Shown: positions 1 to 6,002, numbered from the stretch's first letter. The stretch is 8,133 nt of DNA from CAZCWX01 sp964502465 (GCA_964502465.1 CAZCWX010000451.1:1-8133); one strand, 5' to 3'. Notes: generated by a model not told the origin, from the sequence alone. A program made the numbers and translations.

Positions 1-101
1 AAGGGAGTACGGAGCAGGTGCACGTGACCTGGAAAAAGGTGCACCTTGATCTCCGTGAAGAACCTCTGAGTTGGAGCGAAACCCACGCCCTCACATTCTA
101 A
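1..101 (+). CDS. Possible C-terminal tail of an unidentified plus-strand gene, cut by the left edge
   Basis: Reading from base 3, 32 sense codons run to a TAA at 99-101. The other two plus frames stop by base 49. The tail has an alternating pattern typical of a beta strand (VHVTWKKVHLDL) and ordinary codons. I do not recognise the family. It would converge on the FAD oxidoreductase gene, with the palindromic element at 121-296 between the two 3' ends. A stretch of about 100 open bases can occur by chance, so this is tentative. The sequence left of the window would decide it. Confidence 0.35.
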   Translation, partial: GSTEQVHVTWKKVHLDLREEPLSWSETHALTF

Positions 102-120
102 GATATGAGTGAAGGAACTG

Positions 121-296
121 TTAAGGACTATGGGACAAAACCCCCACCGTATGGCATAAGGTCAAGGTGTCATTGCGAGCGGAGCGAAGCAATCTTTGTT
201 GAAAAAGAGATTGCTTCGTCGCTTATCGCTCCTCGCAATGACCGTCTCGGCTCCGCTACTCCTTTGTTCGTCCAGAGTTTTGTCTCACGGTCCTAA
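121..296. repeat. MITE-like palindromic element with imperfect terminal inverted repeats
   Basis: The core is an inverted repeat at 169-242. GTCATTGCGAG (169-179) pairs with CTCGCAATGAC (232-242), and GAAGCAATCT (186-195) pairs with AGATTGCTTC (208-217), around a 12-base centre. About 30 bases outside the core lies a second inverted repeat, 121-140 against 278-296. It matches at 16 positions, with three transitions and one single-base gap. The core resembles a dispersed intergenic palindrome found in many bacterial genomes, which gives spurious peptides containing CERSEAI when translated. No transposase is present and no target duplication is visible. The right end overlaps the stop codon of the FAD oxidoreductase gene. 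A role as a bidirectional terminator is possible, but no T-run follows the hairpin. Confidence 0.7.
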
Positions 297-1558
297 GCGC
301 CAAGTTCAGCAAGCACCGCCTCAGCCGCCCGGCGCCCAGACACCATCGCTCCCTGGATCGAGGCGGTATCACGGTGATCCCCACAGACGAACAGTCCGGG
401 CTGAAGCTGCACCGGGCGTTCTGGCACTGCAAGGGTCGGAGGAGATTGTTCTGGTTGCGCATGAAAGAGGCGGTAAGTACGAAGATATCGCCAGTGGGTG
501 ACTGCCGACCCGAACCACTTGCACATTTGCGCACGCACGACGCTCTCCAGCGTTGGATCATCGTGATACGGGTTCCCTAACACGGTCGCTGAAATGAGAG
601 CTGCCCCTGGAGGTGCGTACGACGGGGCAACAGCACTTGGCACACACAGATTGTTGACCGGCCCTGTCTCCTCACTGTTGAGCAGCAAAATCGGTTCGGA
701 TATGGGCGGCGTATCAGCAGCAAAGTACAGGCAGGTGACACTGCGCGAACCAGGTGCGGGGAGACCATACAGGAGCCTCGCGGCCTCAGGACCTTCCGTC
801 GCTACCACCACAGCTTTGGCACTCAGTCGTTCACCCGAAGCCAGGGTGACACTGTTCCCTTGTACTGCCGTGACTCGCACCTTTTTCCGGATAGCCCCGT
901 GCGGAAGAGCCGCAGCCAATTGTTCTGGAATTGCCCCCATGCCGCCCGCAGGCAGTGCAATGTCACCCAGCGCAAGCATACGGAAGATAAACTCGAACAT
1001 CCGACTTGACGTTCGCAGATTCCGTTCGAGAAAGATCCCACCAAAAAAGGGACGAAAAAACCGGTCAATGATATTGGCAGAAAAACCAGCCTCCTGGAGG
1101 GCGTGCAGCGTCGAGGTTTCTGGTTTGCGAAAGATGTCGTCCACAGATCCAGTCTGTACCCGGCGACGCAGCCGAGCAATGCCGAGCTTATCTTTTAGAG
1201 TGCCAATGGGAGAGAACACAGTACTTATTGCCTTCTTCGGGCAACGCCGGGGGTCTGCGACCCGATGAAAGGCGCCTTGATACCACACTAAGGCGCCAGG
1301 ATAGAACGGGTGGAGTTCAAGGGCCGCATAGTCGAGCACCCGTTGAGCTTCTGGATAAGCCGTCAGAAGAACCTGGAACCCGTGATCAAGCAGAAACCCT
1401 TCGACCATGTCTGTACGCACCCGACCACCGATCGCCTCGGAAGCTTCGAGAATGTGAAAGGGAATCCCGCTCTCATGGAGCCGCCTGGCACAGCACAAGC
1501 CTGCGAGCCCTGCACCGACGATCAGGACTTCAGGCGTGGTCTGCGTCTCGGTGTCCAT
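293..1558 (-). CDS. FAD-dependent amine-oxidase-fold oxidoreductase (protoporphyrinogen oxidase/phytoene desaturase-like)
   Basis: This is a 421-residue flavoprotein. The N-terminus carries the dinucleotide-binding motif GAGLAG (residues 15-20), a ribose-binding acidic residue at E38 (HILEAS), and GGRVRT (44-49), the usual FAD contact in the amine oxidase/protoporphyrinogen oxidase/carotenoid desaturase superfamily. A second FAD-contact region near the C-terminus (389-415) contains VCGDHRDTASIQGAM. There is no signal peptide or clear membrane helix, so it is probably cytoplasmic or membrane-associated. The length suits the family. The ATG at 1558 follows GAGAGA, which overlaps the stop of the DUF4149 gene 6 bp upstream, so the two genes are translationally linked. 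The TAG stop lies inside the right arm of the repeat at 121-296. The substrate cannot be told from sequence: protoporphyrinogen, a carotenoid, an amine or a lipid are all open. Confidence 0.85.
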   Translation of the reverse strand: MDTETQTTPEVLIVGAGLAGLCCARRLHESGIPFHILEASEAIGGRVRTDMVEGFLLDHGFQVLLTAYPEAQRVLDYAALELHPFYPGALVWYQGAFHRVADPRRCPKKAISTVFSPIGTLKDKLGIARLRRRVQTGSVDDIFRKPETSTLHALQEAGFSANIIDRFFRPFFGGIFLERNLRTSSRMFEFIFRMLALGDIALPAGGMGAIPEQLAAALPHGAIRKKVRVTAVQGNSVTLASGERLSAKAVVVATEGPEAARLLYGLPAPGSRSVTCLYFAADTPPISEPILLLNSEETGPVNNLCVPSAVAPSYAPPGAALISATVLGNPYHDDPTLESVVRAQMCKWFGSAVTHWRYLRTYRLFHAQPEQSPPTLAVPERPVQLQPGLFVCGDHRDTASIQGAMVSGRRAAEAVLAELGA

Positions 1559-1564
1559 TGTCTC

Positions 1565-2065
1565 TCATTTTTTCTCAAAGGCCGAGAGGAATAAGAAGCC
1601 AAGCCCCATCCACAGATTTGCCTGAGCCAGTCGGGTGTACAGCCTATGCAGCTGATCGAACTCTTCACGAAATGCCGCTGTCGCTGCGTCGAGGTGATCA
1701 AAGTCGCGAATCTCGACAAGACGGAGGTGTTCCAGGCGATCCATGATGACCGTTCCATAATAATAAAAAACGGCGACCATCATGATGACAAGTGCGGTCT
1801 TTCCCAAGCGAACGGGGGTGCGCTGATCCGCTTGCACAAGAAACACCAGTGCAGCAGCGACCATGAGAATGGCTGCTCCGGTCTCAAGGGTATTGATTCT
1901 CTGAAGGACCTGAGCGGTGATCCCGCCTGCGGTCGTCACACTAGGAATCCCCCGAAAAACCGGCCGTGCTACCGCAAAGCCGAAGGTGACGAGGGCACCA
2001 ACCCACACTCCAGCACTCACGTTCTCAAGAAAGAAGAAAAAGGCATTCAGTAGCCGTTTGCTCAT
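1565..2065 (-). CDS. DUF4149 family integral membrane protein (TMEM205-like)
   Basis: This 166-residue protein has four likely membrane helices, at about residues 8-35, 58-78, 88-107 and 147-163. A charged stretch at about 109-146 lies before the last helix. The segment EEFDQLHRLYTRLAQANLWMG (about 134-154) fits the conserved F..LH..YT pattern near the end of DUF4149 proteins. The biochemical role of the family is unknown. The ATG at 2065 is preceded by GAGAG at a spacing of 7 bases, and this ribosome-binding site is formed by the heptamer repeat at 2068-2109. The TGA stop is 6 bp from the start of the FAD oxidoreductase gene, so the two are cotranscribed. The upstream epimerase gene is 99 bp away on the same strand. 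The family call is by recognition of helix layout and motif; the function is not assignable. Confidence 0.8.
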   Translation of the reverse strand: MSKRLLNAFFFFLENVSAGVWVGALVTFGFAVARPVFRGIPSVTTAGGITAQVLQRINTLETGAAILMVAAALVFLVQADQRTPVRLGKTALVIMMVAVFYYYGTVIMDRLEHLRLVEIRDFDHLDAATAAFREEFDQLHRLYTRLAQANLWMGLGFLFLSAFEKK

Positions 2066-2067
2066 AC

Positions 2068-2109
2068 ATCAGCTCTCAGAACTCAGCTCTCAGCTATCAG
2101 CTCTCAGAA
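2068..2109. repeat. Six tandem heptamers (consensus on plus strand YTCAGCT-like) at the translation start of the DUF4149 gene
   Basis: Six contiguous 7-base units read ATCAGCT, CTCAGAA, CTCAGCT, CTCAGCT, ATCAGCT, CTCAGAA. Units 1-2 are identical to units 5-6, so the array also has a 14-base period. It ends 2 bases from the ATG of the DUF4149 gene on the minus strand. The junction of the last two units yields GAGAG, the only reasonable Shine-Dalgarno there. Heptanucleotide arrays of this kind resemble the short tandemly repeated repetitive sequences described in cyanobacteria, although this unit sequence is different. Confidence 0.85.
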
Positions 2110-2164
2110 AGAGGAGAAAGTACCATGTCATCTGTTGGTCCTATTCTCTTTTCACCCCGTTGCT

Positions 2165-3547
2165 TCAGGTCTTTCCCAGGACATGTCGAAGCGCGCCTGC
2201 AAGATCTGGGTGACGGAAAGCATACCCTGTCGCCAACAGTCGAGTCGGCACGACGCGCGTGCTTGCCAAGAGGAGTGCGTCTGCCATCTCACCAAAAACC
2301 ACACGAGCGGCAAAAGCGGGAAGCGGGAAAAAAGTCGGACGCCCAAGTACCTGACCTAAGGTCTTGGTAAATTCGTAGTTTGTCGCGGGATGCGGCGCCA
2401 CGACGTTGACGGAACCGCGTAACGTGTCGGTACACAAGGTGTGATGGATCGCACCGACGACATCATCTATGCTCACCCAGCTCATATACTGCGTTCCAGC
2501 TCCGATAACTCCTCCAGCACCGAGCTTGAATGGAGTGAGCATCTTCGCCAGTGCTCCTCCAGCAGCGCTGAGCACGATACCAATACGTACATGCACAACC
2601 CGCATCCCTTTTTTTCTGGCCGGTTCAGTCGCTTCCTCCCACGCACGGCAGACCTCGGCCAAGAAGCCTGTTCCTGGGGCGCTGTCCTCGTGCATAACCT
2701 CCTCACCACGGTCACCATAGTAGCCGATCGCTGAAGCACTGATGAAGACTGAGGGTGGCTGTGACAGTCCGGCAAGGGCCTCGCTCAGCATTTTTGTTCC
2801 CTTGACCCGGCTATCACGGATCTTGGCTTTCTGTTCAACCGTCCATCTCCCGGCGGCAATATTCTCGCCAGCCAGGTGCACGACCGCATCCAGCCCTTCC
2901 AGTGCTGCAGTATTCACACTCCCTGCCAGTGGATCCCACTGCACATCCGCAGCATCAGCTTGCGGTCGCGACCGCACGAGGCGAGTCACCTGATGTCCTC
3001 CGGTCGTCAAAAAAGGCACAAGAGTTGAACCCACCAGCCCACTCGCTCCTGTCACCAGAACTTTCATTGGTCCCTCTCCTCTTCGTGCACGATGTCGGAC
3101 GATATCGTGCACAGTGACGTGATGTCGATAGGTAAATAACCGTTCGAGCTTATGGCGGACGAATGCGCTAGCAACCATTTTCCCCACCATCCCACAAGGC
3201 AAAGCATATTTAATAGCATCTTCCAGATAGCAGGCTGACGGGCCATCTGGTTCGACCCGATGCGTATGCTCCCAGCAGGCAAAGGGGCCAGAGATTTGTA
3301 CATCGCGAAACTGCTGACCTTCGACAAAATCTCGATGCTCAGAGACCCACCGTTGGGAGAACGGTCCTCTCTGCATGCGCAGTACCACTCGTGAACCGTC
3401 TTCGATCCCGCCGGTACGCTCAACCACTTCTACGGGCTCCCACGGCGGCGAAAGCCGCTCAAAAGCACCAGGACGAGTATGCCAGTTGAACACCTCAGCA
3501 GCAGGAGCTGGGATATGCGTACGACGAACAAACGTTTCTTTCTTCAT
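2165..3547 (-). CDS. SRPBCC domain fused to TIGR01777-family NAD(P)-dependent epimerase (YfcH-like, with DUF1731 C-terminus)
   Basis: This is a 460-residue two-domain protein. Residues 1 to about 152 form a SRPBCC (START/Bet v1-like) domain, a fold that binds hydrophobic ligands; it begins FVRRTHIPAPAAEVFNWH and ends in an amphipathic helix. Residues 161-460 are a complete atypical short-chain dehydrogenase: TGASGLVG (166-173) binds NAD(P), followed by HLAGENI (224-230), SASAIGYYG (270-278) and WVSIDDVV (357-364). A DUF1731 tail follows at about 405-455 (LLATGYAFRHPDLAGAL). The classical YxxxK pair is not evident, as is usual for this family. The substrate is unknown. The linker encodes RARRGEG and contains a strong ribosome-binding site before M161, so a second, 300-residue product is possible. 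The ATG at 3547 has only a weak purine-rich upstream site. The DUF4149 gene follows 99 bp downstream. Confidence 0.88.
   Translation of the reverse strand: MKKETFVRRTHIPAPAAEVFNWHTRPGAFERLSPPWEPVEVVERTGGIEDGSRVVLRMQRGPFSQRWVSEHRDFVEGQQFRDVQISGPFACWEHTHRVEPDGPSACYLEDAIKYALPCGMVGKMVASAFVRHKLERLFTYRHHVTVHDIVRHRARRGEGPMKVLVTGASGLVGSTLVPFLTTGGHQVTRLVRSRPQADAADVQWDPLAGSVNTAALEGLDAVVHLAGENIAAGRWTVEQKAKIRDSRVKGTKMLSEALAGLSQPPSVFISASAIGYYGDRGEEVMHEDSAPGTGFLAEVCRAWEEATEPARKKGMRVVHVRIGIVLSAAGGALAKMLTPFKLGAGGVIGAGTQYMSWVSIDDVVGAIHHTLCTDTLRGSVNVVAPHPATNYEFTKTLGQVLGRPTFFPLPAFAARVVFGEMADALLLASTRVVPTRLLATGYAFRHPDLAGALRHVLGKT
3065..3080 (-). promoter_or_regulatory. Internal ribosome-binding site and ATG at the SRPBCC/epimerase domain border
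   Basis: On the minus strand AGGAG (3080-3076) lies 8 bases before an in-frame ATG at 3067-3065, which encodes M161 of the fusion. The product from here would be 300 residues, the normal length of a free-standing TIGR01777 protein beginning MKVLVTGASG. The site is stronger than the one before the full-length start. Either it directs a separate epimerase product, or it is a remnant of a former two-gene arrangement. Confidence 0.55.
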
Positions 3548-3620
3548 GTGACTTTTCAGGTCCGCCTAGATGAACGGCACGCCAAGCTGTGGAGGCATAC
3601 TACCGTAGCGTGCGGTTGTG

Positions 3621-3725
3621 GGTCCTCTCTCCCCGGTGTGGGAGAGAGCCAGAGAGAGGGGGTGTCCGCACCTTTCACCCTCTCCTGTATCCTCTCCCCT
3701 CAAGGGAGAGGAGCAAAACAGGACC
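3621..3725. repeat. Dispersed-type palindromic element made of purine/pyrimidine hairpins
   Basis: Two perfect hairpins are present. CTCTCTCCC (3625-3633) pairs with GGGAGAGAG (3640-3648) over a 6-base loop. The 9-bp stem at 3690-3712, built on CCTCTCCC and GGGAGAGG, has a 5-base loop. Between them GAGAGGGGGTG (3654-3664) can pair imperfectly with CACCCTCTC (3676-3684). Outermost GGTCCT (3621-3626) and AGGACC (3720-3725) bound the unit. It resembles a common intergenic repeat type whose spurious translation contains LSLALSHTGERG. It fills most of the 265-bp gap between the ChaN-like gene and the fusion gene. No T-run follows either hairpin, so it is not a standard intrinsic terminator. The rest of the gap shows no gene. 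Confidence 0.7.
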
Positions 3726-3770
3726 TGCCAGAATCCAGATCTTGGTGCGCCAGACAGATAGACGTATAAA

Positions 3771-3790
3771 TTCAAAAGCCGCTTCCCGGC
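3771..3790 (-). terminator. Weak candidate intrinsic terminator after the ChaN-like gene
   Basis: On the minus strand, 22 bases after the TAA stop at 3813-3815, GCCG (3790-3787) and CGGC (3781-3778) form a 4-bp GC stem with a 5-base loop. TTTTGAA and further T/A bases follow. The stem is short, so termination would be partial at best. Confidence 0.3.
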
Positions 3791-3812
3791 AGAGATCATC
3801 TCGCCAGCATTC

Positions 3813-4829
3813 TTATGGGTGCTTCCTCAAGTGTTCGAGTTGCTTGCCAAATTTCTTGCAAGGATCCAGGTTATCGACCCGCGGGGTGAACCAGAGATAA
3901 TCAAAAAGTCGCTCATCTTGTCCAAGCCTGGCAGCATACGCGGTCGGGTCAGTTTCGCCTGCCCTTACTTCCATAAAGGCGAGACTCAGCACGGTCGCCT
4001 GCGGCACAACGATCGCCAGATAAGCCGGGACGCCCCGATCCTTTCGCACATGTCCAGTGCCAGCAATGAGCACGGCTCCGTCAGACTGACTGGCAGAGGC
4101 AAGACTGTCCGCCATCTGTGCGTCTCGCGCGCGTTGGACCATAATCATTGCCTCAATCACTGGCTCAGACACCTGGCCACAATGGGAGTCTCGCATTTCA
4201 GATGCCATGTCAGCCTGCACGTCCAGAGGGAGGGGACGCGCAAGGGCATACTGCTCGACAAACACAGCATCCAAGGAAGAGAACCCCTCACGGGCCACGG
4301 TTTGTGCCGTACGACGAGGCAGGTTCGTTGCGACGATTGGTAAACCTGCCTCCAGGGCGGCTCTGGCAATCGGTTCATATAATGCCCAATCTGGCCAGCC
4401 ACTGCGATACCAGTTCACTACATCAGCAAGACCAGCAGCGTCATTGGGCGCGGCAGCCAACCGGCGTGCAATCGCCGGACCGTCGTCTCTATTGAACATC
4501 TCAAATCCGACGGCTGGCCGTCGTCCAGCGGCGATCAAGGCACGAAGCAGCCACGCCTGCAGGCGGTGATGGTCGGGATTGTCATGTTTCTCACCAAGGA
4601 GCACAAATGTCCCGGAGGTCAGACGTTGAGCAAGAGTTGGCGTGTCAATGACAGCACCAGCTGCCACATCCCAGATTTTCCCAACGAGTGCATGGTCTTT
4701 CTCGACGACAGTTTGCCATGATGACTCTAGGCTACTCCCATACCCTGCTCTTCCCAACAACATACTCGCCAAAAGCAAGGCGACAAGAAGGACACGGTTT
4801 TCACTGTTCAATAGATGCTGCGATCGCAC
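3813..4829 (-). CDS. ChaN-like protein (DUF399/Cofac_haem_bdg family), exported
   Basis: The family includes Campylobacter jejuni ChaN, an iron-regulated lipoprotein that binds paired haems. From the chosen GTG at 4829 the protein has 338 residues. A hydrophobic signal-like segment (RVLLVALLLASMLLG) lies at about residues 12-26. It is followed by GEKHDNPDHH (79-88), the family's hallmark, then GFEMF (108-112), a WPDWALYEPI region (about 145-154), and AGTGHVRKDRGVP near 256-268. The GTG at 4829 has GGAG at a spacing of 8 bases. The reading frame stays open to a GTG at 4892, but that start has no ribosome-binding site and would bury the signal segment, so I reject it. There is no cysteine after the hydrophobic core and so no lipobox, which suggests a soluble or membrane-tethered periplasmic protein rather than a lipoprotein. 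Haem binding is inferred from the family only. Confidence 0.82.
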   Translation of the reverse strand: MRSQHLLNSENRVLLVALLLASMLLGRAGYGSSLESSWQTVVEKDHALVGKIWDVAAGAVIDTPTLAQRLTSGTFVLLGEKHDNPDHHRLQAWLLRALIAAGRRPAVGFEMFNRDDGPAIARRLAAAPNDAAGLADVVNWYRSGWPDWALYEPIARAALEAGLPIVATNLPRRTAQTVAREGFSSLDAVFVEQYALARPLPLDVQADMASEMRDSHCGQVSEPVIEAMIMVQRARDAQMADSLASASQSDGAVLIAGTGHVRKDRGVPAYLAIVVPQATVLSLAFMEVRAGETDPTAYAARLGQDERLFDYLWFTPRVDNLDPCKKFGKQLEHLRKHP

Positions 4830-4904
4830 GCCAACGACTCCACCATGAAAGCAATATCTGAAACGGCTTTCGCTCTGAAGGGCCAAGGCCACGCACCGTG
4901 GAAA

Positions 4905-4959
4905 CAGATGAGAGCGAGCCTAGCTGCCTCGCCGGGTAAGCGCTTGCCCAACTCATCTG
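4905..4959. other. Nested inverted repeats able to fold as a compact three-way junction
   Basis: An outer perfect 8-bp inverted repeat, CAGATGAG (4905-4912) with CTCATCTG (4952-4959), encloses two further stems. GCGAG (4914-4918) pairs with CTCGC (4928-4932), and GGGTAA (4934-4939) pairs with TTGCCC (4944-4949) around a GCGC tetraloop. Only one to two bases separate the helices. As plus-strand RNA all pairs are Watson-Crick except one U-G wobble; on the minus strand that position is a C-A mismatch. It lies in the divergent region, upstream of both the ChaN-like and DUF1295 genes. It could be a structured leader, a small RNA or a repeat remnant. I do not recognise it as a known riboswitch class. 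Confidence 0.5.
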
Positions 4960-4962
4960 CCT

Positions 4963-4993
4963 ACCCTAGCCACGTTTATCATTTGTGTCAAAT
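4963..4993 (-). promoter_or_regulatory. Possible promoter of the ChaN-like gene with an overlapping dyad
   Basis: On the minus strand a consensus -35 box TTGACA (4991-4986) is followed after 17 bases by TAGGGT (4968-4963), a poor -10 box. The dyad ATTTG-TGT-CAAAT (4981-4993) overlaps the -35 box and could be an operator. Transcription would begin near 4956, inside the three-way-junction element, leaving a leader of about 125 bases. Confidence 0.25.
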
Positions 4994-5054
4994 TTTTGTT
5001 TATAATTTTATCTTCTTAGATCCACGAAGAGCATGATAAACCGCAGTAATGAGG

Positions 5055-5103
5055 CAATATTTGCGAGTCCAATATTGACAAAAATTAGACAATATGATTT
5101 TAT
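5055..5103 (+). promoter_or_regulatory. AT-rich promoter region of the DUF1295 gene with repeated CAATAT
   Basis: A consensus -35 box TTGACA (5075-5080) is followed after 17 bases by TTTTAT (5098-5103), a 4/6 match to the -10 box, shortly before the ribosome-binding site AGGAGG at 5114-5119. CAATAT occurs three times, at 5055, 5070 and 5090, flanking and entering the promoter. GACAA is repeated at an 11-base spacing (5077 and 5088), one helical turn. This suggests, but does not prove, a regulator site. Confidence 0.4.
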
Positions 5104-5127
5104 TTACTCTGCGAGGAGGATGAGACT

Positions 5128-5907
5128 GTGTTCACTCTGTCCCCGCTATTCTCCGGCTTACTGGTCGTCCTGGGAACCATGGTTCTACTGTGGCTGCTCA
5201 GTCTTGCCAAGCGTGATGTCAGCATTGTCGATGTTTTCTGGGGATTAGGGTTCGTCGGCTTGACGTGGCTCTACCGTGGGCTGGGGCCTGAAACGCAGGG
5301 TCGCCATCTTCTACTGTTGATCTTAGTCACAGCCTGGGGCGTACGACTCGCGCTGTATATCCTCTGGCGTAATTGGGGGCACGGCGAGGACCGCCGCTAT
5401 CAGGCGATGCGTGAGCATCACGGCCAGCGTTTTTGGTGGGCAAGTTTTTTCACTATTTTTCTCCTCCAGGGCTTTCTCATCTGGTTGATCGCCGCTCCTC
5501 TCTTCGTCATGCAGATGTCTACAACTCCACCCCTGTGGACATGGACAGACACCATAGGACTCCTCTTCTGGGGTATCGGATTTTTCTTTGAAAGCGTAGG
5601 AGACTGGCAACTGGCTCGTTTTCAGGCGGATGCGGCAAACCAAGGTCGCGTGATGCGGAGTGGCCTGTGGGCTTACACACGGCATCCGAACTATTTCGGC
5701 GATACCCTGGTTTGGTGGGGGTACTTCTTCTTCGCCCTCTCTGTTCCCGGAGGGATCTGGACAATTTTTAGCCCGTTGCTGATGACCTTTCTGTTGCTCA
5801 AAGTCTCTGGAGTAGCACTGTTGGAGCAAACCATTACTGAGCGCCGGCCTGAGTATCGCAAGTACATCGAGAACACAAACGCTTTTGTTCCGTGGTTTCC
5901 CCGTTAG
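5128..5907 (+). CDS. DUF1295 family membrane protein (steroid 5-alpha-reductase-like fold)
   Basis: This 259-residue integral membrane protein has about six or seven hydrophobic helices, beginning at residues 7-26. Family motifs are SIVDVFWGLGF (32-42), GEDRRYQ (86-92), FFFESVGDWQ (152-161), GLWAYTRHPNYFGD (179-192) and the tail PEYRKYIENTNAFVPWFP (241-258). The RHPNYFGD region matches the NADPH/substrate-binding part shared with steroid 5-alpha-reductases and isoprenylcysteine methyltransferases. The substrate is unknown; a lipid or sterol-like enone is a reasonable inference. The start is a GTG at 5128, chosen because AGGAGG sits 8 bases upstream and the first helix begins just after it. 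The dehydrogenase gene follows 95 bp downstream on the same strand. The gene is divergent from the ChaN-like gene. Confidence 0.88.
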   Translation: MFTLSPLFSGLLVVLGTMVLLWLLSLAKRDVSIVDVFWGLGFVGLTWLYRGLGPETQGRHLLLLILVTAWGVRLALYILWRNWGHGEDRRYQAMREHHGQRFWWASFFTIFLLQGFLIWLIAAPLFVMQMSTTPPLWTWTDTIGLLFWGIGFFFESVGDWQLARFQADAANQGRVMRSGLWAYTRHPNYFGDTLVWWGYFFFALSVPGGIWTIFSPLLMTFLLLKVSGVALLEQTITERRPEYRKYIENTNAFVPWFPR

Positions 5908-5960
5908 TTGACGAAGCCACTCTCACCACTCCTCTCTATGAAAAAGTGGCGGATCCAGCT

Positions 5961-5966
5961 TATAAT
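5961..5966 (+). promoter_or_regulatory. Possible -10 box before the dehydrogenase gene
   Basis: A perfect TATAAT lies 36 bases before the ATG at 6003. No good -35 box stands 16-18 bases upstream and there is no extended -10 motif, so this may be chance. If real, the dehydrogenase has its own promoter besides read-through from the DUF1295 gene. Confidence 0.25.
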
Positions 5967-6002
5967 GAGATTCTGTATATTGGACCTGGGAACTCACGAT
6001 TT

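Noticed and set aside
36..47. Perfect 12-bp palindrome AAGGTGCACCTT
   Set aside because: It falls in the possible coding tail, is short, and has no supporting promoter or second site in register.
105..296. Small plus-strand open frame with a CHCERSEAI peptide
   Set aside because: It is a translation of the palindromic element, a well-known source of false genes, and has no ribosome-binding site.
594..1268. 224-codon plus-strand open frame
   Set aside because: It is entirely antisense to the well-supported FAD oxidoreductase gene and has no recognisable domain; it is a shadow frame.
1228..1746. 172-codon plus-strand open frame
   Set aside because: It lies antisense to the FAD oxidoreductase and DUF4149 genes and has low-complexity, non-family sequence.
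3566..3900. Short open frames over the hairpin element, one with LSLALSHTGERG
   Set aside because: These are translations of the palindromic repeat, not genes.
4830..4892. Upstream GTG start at 4892 for the ChaN-like gene
   Set aside because: It has no Shine-Dalgarno and would place 21 extra residues before the signal segment; the GTG at 4829 has GGAG at good spacing.
5916..5950. GCCACT/AGTGGC inverted repeat after the DUF1295 gene
   Set aside because: It has a 6-bp stem with a 23-base loop and no following T-run, so it is not a credible terminator.
5892..6002. Upstream GTG start for the dehydrogenase
   Set aside because: The extra 37 residues do not resemble the family and overlap the DUF1295 gene; the ATG at 6003 gives the normal N-terminus.
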